Below, in pieces: positions 48,964-59,649 of a stretch of DNA of 64,000 nt. The stretch comes from Monosiga brevicollis MX1 (taxonomy: Eukaryota > Opisthokonta > Choanoflagellata > Craspedida > Salpingoecidae). The position numbers and the translations under genes were made by a program. The notes under the pieces are model-generated. The model was not told the DNA's origin. It did no database searches and saw nothing but the letters and a program-made list of their open reading frames with translations. Within the stretch, counting starts at the first letter, position 1. Each line of letters starts with the position of its first letter. Location: assembly GCF_000002865.3 (NCBI RefSeq), contig NW_001865042.1, positions 658,914 to 722,913 of the forward strand, written 5' to 3'.

Positions 48964-49940
48964 ATGGGTTCGGGAGCCAGCAAGGGGGCTGCGGCGCCCG
49001 TGGCGTCATCTGGGCAGGAAAGCAATGCCGCCCCGGTCGCCCCGGTGGCGCCGCGTGGAAGCCAGAAGCGACGCACCTTGCGGAAGCAGCCCAAAACGCC
49101 GGAGCCGGCACCTGCGCTAGCTGCAGCAGAGACGCGTCCTCCCGTCTCGAACGGTCTCGCCAATACCGGCGCCAAGGTGACGGAGGAAGATCAAGTCAAG
49201 GCCTTGCAAGATCGCAATAAGGAGCTAGAGGAACAGCTCCGACAATGCCAAGAGGTGAGCTTGATGAAACTTGCTTGAATTTGGGTGATCGCATCCTGGC
49301 TCCGGCTGACCCAAGGCATGTCCACGATGAAATACGTGCAACGATCACAGGCAAGCAAGAGCAAAACCCTCGAGACAGCTGCCAGCAATCGTTTGCCTCC
49401 GATCAAAAACGTTTGTGCCCGCCGTTGTCCAAACTTTGGACCTTGTCCTGCCAATCGTGTTGAGGCCCTGACTCACACCCTTTCAATCATAATTAGCGAC
49501 GAGATTCGTCCGTCAAGGCCGAGCTCAAGCAGACAAAGTCAGAGCTCGCCAACGCCCAAAAGCAACTCAAGCTGGCCGAGCAGCAGCTGGCCAAGTCGCG
49601 CCGACAAGTATGTTAAACACCCTAACGACCCTTGCTGCATCCATCTGCTCCCGCTCACTCATTGTGACAAAATGTTGCTTGTCCCCCCGCACCCCCCCTC
49701 CAATCCTTGGCTTGTTCTCGGGTCAGAGCAATTCAAATCTGCCCACCACTGAAACTGGCCAAAACGACAAGCTTAAACTGCGACAAGCCCTGGCGCGCAT
49801 CCGTGAGCTTGAAAGCAAGCTCGGCGTTGACAATCTCAATACGCCCACCATGCGCCGCCTCTCCACTGTCTCCCTGACTTCCCCGCTTGATGTGGATGGA
49901 GACGAGCTGCAAAACCCGGCTCCCGTGCGTTTGTCAACTC

Positions 49941-49983
<43 letters not shown>

Positions 49984-52010
49984 CGCACACATGTACATCA
50001 TGTCATGATCAGCATCCAATTTTGGCATGCCCATGACCTTGTGAATGGTTAGCCGGATTCAGCGTGGTGCTGTTTTTGGCAATGTAGACGAGTATCTTGG
50101 GCTGGGATGATGCTGTCACACCAGAGGGTTTGGAGCAGGCCTTTATGACCTTTTACACCTTTCGTAGCGTGGTGGAGCCCAGTCTTGAGCTTCGTACTGC
50201 GGAGCCGCCTAAACTACCTGAGAATTTGGGTAAGCTCCCTGACCGCCCGTTCCATCCCTTTGTCAAGTCCTGGCAATGATATCTGTTTGTGGCGCGAATC
50301 GATCCTTCTCCAGATAAAGCAGCCATTGCTAAGAAGCTGCTTGGCAGTCGAGAGAAGACATTTGAAGATTTGATCTCCTATGACCGTCTCCAGGTACTGC
50401 TGCCTCTTTCAGGCCATGTAAAACCGTCTGATGCCGCTTCCCTTCTCACCACTGCATGGACTGTAATGTCGATGCTGCTCACTCAACTTGACTGGTCGTA
50501 TGGGACGTTGTCGCGATTCCTTGCGTGTCTGCCCCATCTCTTGCTAGGAGGCTTGGGGCCAAGTGAATCTGCGGAGTACGTGTTTGCACGAGCTGCCTCG
50601 CACTCGCTCGCTCACACTGTCGCCTTGGCTTCTCGACTTTGCTGTACAAATAGCCATTCATTTAGTGCCTCATCCATTTGTCGCCTGGCACTGCTGCAGA
50701 TCTTGGTGGTGCATCCGTGCGCAGCATCCATCAATTGCTCAAGAAAAAGTTTCCCGACTGGCAATTGACGAAGCGTGGCTTCCGTCGGGCCTACTGCCGC
50801 GTTTTGTCTCAGGATGGCGATTACATTTGCTGGATTCGACAGCACGAGTTTGCTTGGTTGCTGCATGGCGCATTTTGGTACGAGCTCTGTTGGCCGTTTC
50901 TTCCAGCAGAGGACGTTGATGCCAACCAATGGGTCACGCAAGAGCAATTTGTCAACATTGTCAAGCAGCTCGGTGCCGGCCTGAGCCAAGAGGATATTGA
51001 AGCGCAATGGGCGTCCCTTGACAGTTTTGGCAACAGTGCCACTACGCTGGAGGCCTTGATTCTCTTTCTCATCCGTCTCAGTGGTCTGGAAGCGTCGATG
51101 CAAACCATTCAGCTCACGTGGGCGGAAAAGATGCGTCAAAAGCGCCGTCTGTACTCACAAAGTAGGTGGCTGCTATTTTATTGCCGTCTTGCGCGGGTTG
51201 CGACAGTTCGTGCCTTACTTTACTCTCGCTGATTCCGGCCGGCCCATGCAGGTGAGCGTGCGCTATCGAGCCGCTTGCAAGTTTCAGAGGCGCTGCAAGA
51301 TCGAATGATGGACTTGACCACCGATGAGTCTCTCGAGGTATGGGCACAAATAAGAAAGAAGGAGAGGACGCATGAACACCCCTCCCCTCGCATCCACGCA
51401 GCCTCATGCTGGTCTATGGGTGCAACCTTCCACTGTTAATCTCAACCCTTGCTTGCCTGCCCCGAATATCGTTCATCATCTTGCAGCAACTATGGCATTC
51501 CATCGACTCCAATCGTACGTTTACGCTGTTATCATGCACAAACTGCGCGCTCCAGGTGGCACATTGATACGTTGTTATGTATCCGTAGGCTCAGGCAGTG
51601 CATCGGTGAACGAGCTGTCTACCATGTTGCGAACGGTCAAGCTGACAATCAAACCTCCTGTTATTATGGAGGCACTTCACTGGACGGACCTTGACGAGGT
51701 GCCTAGTGGCCCTCCGTCCATCCCCGAGAGCCAATTGGCCGGTTTTGTGAAGCATTGTCTGATTTTCCAGCAAATCTTTGAGGTGTTTGAGAAGTTGGAC
51801 ATTGACCACGATCGACGAATTGAGCGTGCCGAGTTTGGCAAGGCCATGGCCGACATGGGTTTCAAACTCAAGGACAAAGAGCTCGACCGCGAGTTTAAGC
51901 TTTTGGATCTCGACAACAGTGGTCGAGTCACGTTTAAGGAATTGTGCGAATATCTCGTGGATGTTTACAGTCACTCGGGCTTCACTTCAGACGGTCGGTG
52001 GCAGGCGTGA
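48964..52010 (+). CDS. probable N-myristoylated coiled-coil protein with EF-hands
   Basis: Ten exons agree in phase: 48964-49254, 49497-49607, 49727-49924, 50088-50229, 50314-50393, 50548-50575, 50700-51161, 51252-51337, 51487-51514 and 51589-52010. The start MGSGASKG fits an N-myristoylation signal. A Pro/Ala-rich stretch is followed by a coiled coil (KALQDRNKELEEQLRQCQ, KAELKQTKSELANAQKQLKLAEQQLAKSRRQ, KLRQALARIRELESKL). The C-terminal half is helical with EF-hand loops: DSNRSGSASVNE (split by the last intron), DIDHDRRIERAE and DLDNSGRVTFKE, all with acidic or polar residues at calcium positions. Earlier segments (DGDYICWIRQHEF, DANQWVTQEQF, SFGNSATTLEAL) resemble EF-hands that lost calcium ligands. 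I infer a membrane-tethered calcium sensor; I know no family with this order. Exon six is only 28 bp and is the least certain. Confidence 0.75.
49948..49978 (+). repeat. CA microsatellite in an EF-hand gene intron
   Basis: A CA run begins about 24 bp after the donor that follows 49924. Reading through the donor would give only Thr-His repeats. Confidence 0.9.
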
Positions 52011-52195
52011 TCAAATGCCCTCCTCTTCTCTTTTGCTCCCAACCCTATTTTGCATGTCGAGGTGTCATGGTTGAGTCTGCGCTTGAGTTATATTCTTTTG
52101 GGATTTGCAGTTAGGCCCTCACAATGCACCATCTTCACTGCACATGCTTGCCACTTCTCGTAGGCACCATCAGCGTCGATTTGTGCGTCAATACC

Positions 52196-55100
52196 ATGGC
52201 AGCCGGTAAGCATGGTACTCCAACAAGCACCAATCACCCAATCAAATGTCTGCTGTTTTTCTTGCTCGTTGATGCCCTTGTGCCTACCACCCACGGCTAC
52301 TGACAGCACCCTCGGAGGCTTTGAAAATGGGCAACCAATTTGGACACGTGGTCAACACGTTTTCCAGCTTTTTGGCGGATAACTTTGCCGTGGAAAAAAC
52401 CAAAGTAAGGTTTCAAACGCAGCTCTCATGCCCAAGTCAACTTGCAATTCTCTTCCTTTTTCTCTGGATAAAAACATCAAGACGCTCATTCCAATAAACG
52501 CGTGGACAGGTGCGCTTCGCCGTGGATGGTGAATTCAGCGATGCGGCGACGCGCGAGGAAGCAGCCGTGTTCACCTCGGACCCTGCCAAGGCGCAGGAGC
52601 TATTGGCCAAAGCCGAGGCTCCTGCTTCAGCCCAAACGGATTTGTCGCGCGCAGTGACAGCAAGTGCTGCTCGTCGATTTCGTGCCCCTGCTCGGGTTGC
52701 CTTGATTGCACCTAGCGAGGAAGCCACTTACTGCTATTCAGTGGCCCTCACACAAGCGGCCTCCCTCTGTACCCGCCATCACATGACGCCAGTGTTTGTC
52801 CTCTCCCAAGCCAACCTGGAGAACAAGACAGTGCAACAATTTGCGAGTTTGTATGGCAGCCCGGTGCGGCCAGCCAGCGTTTTTCTGGCCATGGACGATC
52901 TGCATGTTATCTCTTGCATCGACGAGTCGCTTGACATTGTACCCTACTGGACCGACATTGTTCGCGTGCACAACACTTGGATCCAAGCGCGGCAAACCGA
53001 CCCGCTGGCCACGCGTGACGTTGTTTCCGTGTTGCCCGCTGAGGGTCTTCACGTGCCCATGACACGGCGTTCCGTCTTTGGTGCCGGTCGCTTTTTGCCC
53101 GTCTGCCGCCGCGGGGATCAAGGCATCTCGCGTGCACTCAGTCAGGCAGTTGCGCTAGCGCATGACGACTGCGAAACCAAGAGCAAGGTTCCTGCGATCA
53201 TTGTTTAGTAAGTTTGCGAGCCTGGTGTTTGTGGCGGCTGTTCACGATGACCGCGCTTGCGTCCCACCTCATGTCTGGCTTACATTTGTACCTGATTGAC
53301 AGTGCCTTCAAAGGACAGGCCGTGCACTTGGACGAGGCGACGATGGCCAAGCTTCAAAGCCTGCCACGCTTGGCTGTTTTGGTCGTGAATGTGGACGGTA
53401 CCAAGAGTTCCGAGGAAAATCATGAATCATTGAAGCAGCTGATCAATTGTCAAGTTTCCTTTGTCAATCTGGATTCCCCAGATGCGGTCGGCAATGAACT
53501 TCTCAAGCTGCGTTCGGAGGCACTCGCTTCGTCGTCAGCCATGAGCTGGGTGGGACACCTGGCTCAAGCCGTGGGCTCGGCAGCGCAAATTGCGCCGTTG
53601 GGCAAGACGGGAGCCTTGCCCAGCACGCTCACCTGGCCAGCTCGTGCCGCAGAGCAGACGAATGGCAACCAGCAGCTGCAGGTAACTTATGAGGACGAGG
53701 ATGGCACGGCCGCGCAGAACGTGGGCATGGACATCCGCACCTATTTTGATGCGTTTGCTGCCTTGGCGCGGCGTGACCTTGGTGCTTTGACGCTTCGGGC
53801 TATGAATGAAGGCAATGAGGCAATCACGGGGCTTCAACACCTGACCGAAGCAGTGCAAATGTTGGCTGCCGCTGCCAAGGAGGATGTGGCGCGAGCCGAG
53901 GGGGAGCGTGATCGAGCTGCGTCATTGGCCTCAATTCCTAACAAGGAGGACGTTACACTAGCTTATGCGGGTTTGATCCAGGCGCGTCGTGACGTGACGC
54001 ATCAGGTGCAACGCATGGTCGATAATGCGGCTCTTGAGTACAAGCGCTTGTCCGAGCAGGTCGTTCAGGTCCAGGCTGAGCTCAAGCCGTATCAAGAGTT
54101 GTCGGCCGACCTCTTTGCTTCCGCGGCAAATCACGACTGGACTCAATGCTCCCAAGCTTGGTCATCGCTGGCTGGCTTTATCGAGCAACACAGTGCGGCA
54201 CTGGACGATGTCTTGCGTCAACTCAAGGCGACCATCGAAGCAGAGCTGCCCGTTTTGCTTGGCAAGGTGGAGCTGCTGTGCAATCAGTTGCCATCTGATT
54301 TGGTGCCGCCAACTCATTAAATTTTTGTTCTGGACGTGAGCGGCTCTGTTCGTGGCTTTGGTGCAAGCCAGTCCGTCACGGACGTGCTCCAAAGCCTTTA
54401 TTCTCAGTATTATGCTGACGACGTGGTGCGTCGATCTGTCGACTCAGTGTGCATTGTTCCAGTGCCTGGCCCTAGCCAGGCTTTTGCGGAGCGCCCAGAA
54501 GCTCTCGCACAGTTTCAGATCAGCGAGAATGTGGTGGACTACTTTGTGTCCGCTGAGCAGGTGTGGGACCTTGTGAGCAAGGCTGCTGGGTTTGCTGCCT
54601 CGCGCAAAGTGGTTGTCAATATCATGTAGGTCATGCACGCGTGGAAGTGATTTTGTCGTCCCCGCAAGTCTTTTGGTCTTTTCAACCCCCCATCTTGTTC
54701 ATTGCCCTTGTTCATGCTCGCTCTTGATCGGGGGGGGGTTCCCATTGTGAATTCACTCCTCCTTCCTCCCCATCCTCGCTCTCGCTACGTGCTACTTCTT
54801 GACTTCTCACGGAACGCGCGGCCGTGCTTTGAGTAGCTCGGATGGCATGTTGGATAGCTTGATACCGCAGTTGCTGGGCAAGCACGATTTTGCCGCTGGC
54901 TGGACCATCAATACGATGGTCGTGGGCCCACATGTCGACTCGATGGCAGCACGCTGCTTGGCCGCAGCTGGTGAAGGGTCCTTCTGCCAGACCACAACTC
55001 ATTTGGCACACGCACTCAGCGACATGCCCTACCCCTTGGATTTCGCACTTCTTGATGCATTGCCAAAGTGCGCAGAAGTGGCCAAAGTAGCCTTCGTCCC

Positions 55101-57933
55101 GAGTATTGTGCAGCCGTCTCGGCTTGCACAATCGGCAACCAACAGCGACCGCGTGCGGGTAAGTCGAGCCATGCATCCGGTAAGGTTGACACAGCTTCTC
55201 TTGTGGCTTCTGTCCTCACAAGCTCGGTGGCGTCGCTTGTGCCGCACAGATGATGCTTTTGGCTTGGGTTAACGCAGCGTTGGGGCGCGAGTCAGTGGCT
55301 ACATTTGATTCTCTGGATGAGTTTCAGCAGGACGAGGGGGCTGTCATTCAGCTGATTGACAAGCTCTGTGGCGCAGCTTCGGCCAGTCCAGACATGGCGG
55401 TAAGTTCAACACAGCCACACGCTCTGGCAAACATTATCGGTGGCCGACTGATGCATGGGGATTTATGGGCGTTTTATTTGTTTTTACCATCCAGCGAGCA
55501 CTCGAGCTCTTCCACCGCACTTTCTCCGGCAAGCAGCTGGATTCCAAGTTTATTACAGGTTGGTCTGAACTGAGCGATCCAAACAGAGCCAACCGTTTTT
55601 GACTTGGGGGGAGAAAGGAAAGCTGTTGGCACGCTGTCCTTCTTGTTGGTCTGCTGCGCTTGCTCGAACCGCATATCTATTTTGACCCGCGTTGCTGTTT
55701 ATCGTCAAAAGGAGCTGGCCACACTTTTGCCAAAACATTGTACATCATGTACCGGCTGGTGGCAACCTCGAAAGAGACGGCAGATGTGAAAGACTTTGTA
55801 CGTGAGGAAAACGGTGCTCGAGCGTCAAAGTTGAAGGTCCTGATGGGACTGGACAGGAGGCGGCTTTGTGCGGGCGTTTTTAACACTGTGGTGCTTATTT
55901 TATCAGGTCGCAATGGAACTTCAAGGCTTGGGGCTGGAGGTACCCGATTTTTCCCAGGTGCGCACCCGTGATAGCTAGCCCAAGCACGCTTGGCACTGCC
56001 ACAATTTTGCGTCATGATTTGAGGCTGATGTTTGCAACGTATGTCACAATGCCTAGGCGTGGACCTCGGGCAAGTTATTCCTCCATGTGTTGGAGCGAAT
56101 GGTGCCAGGCTCGACGCAGGGTAAGTTCGGCCGTGTCTTGAACAAGCACAAGGTTTTGGTGTTGTTTTGGTGTTGTGTTTTCTTGGCAGCCTGTTCCTTT
56201 TTCCTTTTTTAACTTTTCGCCCTTTCTGACAACGTGGTTCCTGTGTGTGTGCGGTTGGTTTCAAAATTACAGCGGCTTTGACGCTGCCAGCAGATAAAAT
56301 GTTGGCCGAGTTTTTCAAGGTGGCTCAGAAGGAGCTCAACACCCAGTTTACTACCCAACCCTCTGATTTCCACTCGGGCCATTCAGAGCGACCCGTTATA
56401 CAGACGCTGGCAGCGCTCATGCAAAGCTTCGTTGAGCATGCCTCGAGCAAGGCGATTGCGGAGGGCTTCAAAGCGTCAGCATCACTCAAGGCGCTGGAGG
56501 ACAAGCTCGCGGATGCCGTGTCTTGGGCAACGGAGGTGCACGAAGCTGGTCAAGAAGACGCGACGCGAGCCGCTGAGGTAGCCGAGGGGTTGATTTCAGC
56601 CCTTGAAGGGCTGCCCGAGGATGTCCAGGCCCGACTCAAGCAGCAATGCCGAGAATACCAGTTGGCAATTCAGGTATGACCTGGCTTTTTTTTTTTTTTT
56701 TTTTTTGAATGCATGGTGGATTATTTTGAGAATGAGTGAGCCAGTGCTCATTTGTTGGTGGGTCGAATGGTCAATGCTTTTGTTTTCTAGGATACGGTGG
56801 CAGACTTGAACGAGCTGCCCGACTTTATCAAATGGAGTCAGGAGGTCGGCAAAGAAGTTGTGGCCCTGCGGGCGACAGCAGACAAAGCGACAGGGGAGAT
56901 CAAGACGCGACAATCTACAATCACTTGGCAACGGGATTTGTTGGTGGTGCGGGACCGCGCGCTTGCTCTGGAAAAAGTACAAGAACGTGTGGCTGTTCTG
57001 GAACCCATGGTTGAGGAGCGCTTGAACCAAGCGGAGCGCAAAGCCTTTGGGGCCGTGGACAAGTTGACAAAGGACTATGAGGCAGGCAAAATTCGCACGC
57101 CAGGCCTGTTTCACTTTTGTAAGTTTCAAGCATGCACGCGGGTCAAGTCGGCCGCGGACGTAGCTGTGGGTCAAGGCAGTTGTACGTATTTTCATGGGCT
57201 TTTTGTGCTATGAATAGTGTTTGGTCTGGACGAGAGCGGATCGATGGGCGGCGACAACTGGGATGCATTGCTCAACTCTTACAGCAGCTTTATGCAGTCA
57301 CGTGTGCACGATGAACTCAACCTGGCGGATCGAGTGACGGTGGTACAATACAGCGACCGGGCGCGCACGACGCTGGCGAAAGCGAGTATGCGTGAAGCAG
57401 CGGCATTTGTGCCGCAGATGAACGGAGGAGGCACCGACTTTAACGTGGCCATTCAGGAGTTGCGAGGGCAAGGCAAGACCATGTCGAACATTTTCCGTCC
57501 CGTTCTCATCTTCATGTAAGCAATATCAACGATGGTGGCATGGGGGAAGCTCGAGGGAGTGTGATCTGAGCGCGTTGTTGTGCGTGACGGCGAACAAACT
57601 GAGTGAATGCGGGTGAATTTCTGTGTGAGCGTGCTGCGCATGTGGCTCATTCTGTCGTGGCATGGCATTGATAGGTCGGATGGCCAGGCCTATGATCCAC
57701 GAACTGAGCTGGAGCGCATGAAGGCTGAGTTGCCGCACATGTCTTCCTTTATGGTGGCGTTGGGGCCCAATGCGCAGGTGGCCGTGTTGCAAGGCATGGC
57801 TGAGTTGGTAGGCGGTCGATTCCAGCATGCATTGGATGTATCAGACCTACAACGCTCCTTTACCGAGGCTTCAAAGCAATCCGAGGCTCGCCCCAAGCTC
57901 ACCAAGATCCGCCGCCGAGCTCGCGGCATGTAA
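52196..57933 (+). CDS. coiled-coil protein with two von Willebrand A domains, in-frame stop
   Basis: Exon 1 is tiny (52196-52205, MAA) and joins 52307 (PSEALKMGNQFGHVVNTFSSFLADNF), 52509-53207 (an alpha/beta-looking region, FAVDGEFSDAATREEAAVF to VPAIIV) and 53303 onward (VHLDEATMAKLQSLPRLAVLVVNVDG, then long helices to about 54300). The first vWA domain begins IFVLDVSGS (MIDAS Asp-x-Ser-x-Ser) at about 54321 and joins 54837 (ISDGMLDSLIPQLL). Helical exons follow to 57120, with clear coiled coil at 56440-57100. The second vWA domain starts near 57219 (FGLDESGSMGGDNW, TVVQYSDRARTTL, GGGTDFNVAIQEL) and the gene ends RRRARGM at 57933. No signal peptide or membrane helix is seen, so it is probably intracellular. 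A TAA at 54318-54320 lies in frame directly before IFVLDVSGS. It may be a sequence error, a real truncation or a boundary between two genes. Confidence 0.65.
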
Positions 57934-58263
57934 ATGAAGTTGAGGAGAAGAAGAAGAAGAAGAAGATGAGACTGTTGTTGTTGTTCGTCAAAGAGGCATG
58001 GCCATTCTATAATATGTATTTTGACAGACCCATGTCATTGACCTCCTCGGTGACCCGAGAACAGGCGGGAGTGAGGGAGGGAGTGAGCGAGCCGGAGATG
58101 CTCAAGCTCTTGAGTTTTGGCGATGGCCATCCCATACCCTCTCTAAGGATCTACCTGCCTTTGGAAATTGATCCAAAAAGTTTCCCATACATGAAAAACG
58201 AACCTCCTTTTTTTTTTTCCTCCCTGGTTGATCGTCACCCTTTTTCCAGCAGCCCAGCAGTTG

Positions 58264-58306
<43 letters not shown>

Positions 58307-58787
58307 GCACAACAGCAATAACTAGGCCCACGGGTACGTGTTTGGCCCAGTCGCACTGGTTCAGGCAACAAAAGGGGGAATCGCATCATCATCATCACAC
58401 AATGGGTGGAAGGTAGCGAAGGGTATGGATCTGACTTTGAGCCTGTTCCTCGTGCCCTTGCCCGTTCCCATTTCGCTACCCAAGTATGGTAGTAGAAGTC
58501 CATAGTCTGAATCTTCGCCACCGCATCGACCAAGGCGCGTGCCTGAAGGGAGAGAGGGCAAAGCCACAGCACCCAGTCACGGCCTGCCACGTAGATTCGC
58601 TCAGAATGTTCTGTCAAACCCTTTTGCACACTTCAATAGTGGGACGCCCCCCGCCTTTGCCTCTTAACCTTTGACCTTAACTGGTGCTTGCTGCTTTTGT
58701 TCCTCCCTCTGTTTGGTCTCGTGCGTGTGTGTGTGTGTGTGTGTGGAAGATCAGTTTGCTTCTTCGTGGTACGCAGCCCATCCTTCT

Positions 58788-58840
<53 letters not shown>

Positions 58841-59649
58841 GGAGCTGGAAATGGCAGAGGGGTTGTGCGCGGTATCTGGTTTGGTGTGTGGACCCGAGGG
58901 TGATGATCCGACCGCATAGCTGGTGCCAACACAGCAGCACATTGCCATCGCATCACATTACCCTCAGCCAACCAACAGATCCCCCCCCCACACACACCAA
59001 TCAACCAACCAGTCCAACACACCAAAGCCCGAGGAGGCCGGGGGCGGGAAGAAGGAGGGAGGCGAAGGGTGGTCCTGGCGGTTTTAATGGAGTGTACTCC
59101 TTGCGCGCGCGCTCTCCGCTCCCACAAACACACCTGCCTGCCTCGCTAGCTGAAGCTCGTGCGGCGAGTCCAAACAGTGGATTACCATCAGACGTACACG
59201 CGCCTGTCTGTCTGTCTGTTTGTCTGTTTGTCTGAACCGCCTTGATTCAAGAGAGAGGGTTGGTATCCATCCAACCAACACACGCCTTGCTGTTCCCTTG
59301 GTGGGCGGTGCCTCGACGTGTGGTGCTTGCTGCAGTGCACACAGGCACACAGGCATATATACACAGTTCAAACACGCACCACTTGGCCCGTCTCTTCTCT
59401 GACTTGCATGAACGGCCCCGTTTCGCGTACACCGCGCTGCCTATCTCACCTTCCGGCCCCGATCACTTGCATCCGGTTCAGTATTCTCAGAGTGCCGCTG
59501 GTTCGGCCCTCGCTCTTCGGGTGCCGGATAGCTTCTTGAACCGGCGCCTCGCCCTTCACACCTGGCCGGCGACGCCCCTCAATCGCTTGACCCTGCGAGT
59601 CGAGGAGGGCGAAGACAGAATTTGTTGTTCTTCCACCAGAATCAACAGC
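57934..59649. other. 1.7-kb intergenic stretch rich in simple repeats
   Basis: No supported gene. It contains a GAA run at 57950-57965, a GTT trinucleotide run (about 58265-58307), two GT runs (about 58725-58744 and 58789-58835), a TGTC/TGTT run at 59205-59232 and several C-rich runs near 58981. It must contain the promoter of the receptor-like gene at 59650. A minus-strand frame at 58102-58629 contains a protein-like stretch (SLQARALVDAVAKIQTMDFYYHTWVAKWE) but is otherwise repeat-driven. Confidence 0.55.

Noticed and set aside
54336-54629. A separate gene starting just inside the first vWA domain
   Set aside because: Such a start would cut off the first strand and the MIDAS aspartate; the same frame encodes them upstream, directly after the stop.
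58102-58629. Minus-strand frame with a protein-like stretch, possible gene
   Set aside because: It crosses the GTT repeat as a poly-Thr run, has no splice partners I can support, and shows no recognisable domain; kept only as a remark in the intergenic entry.
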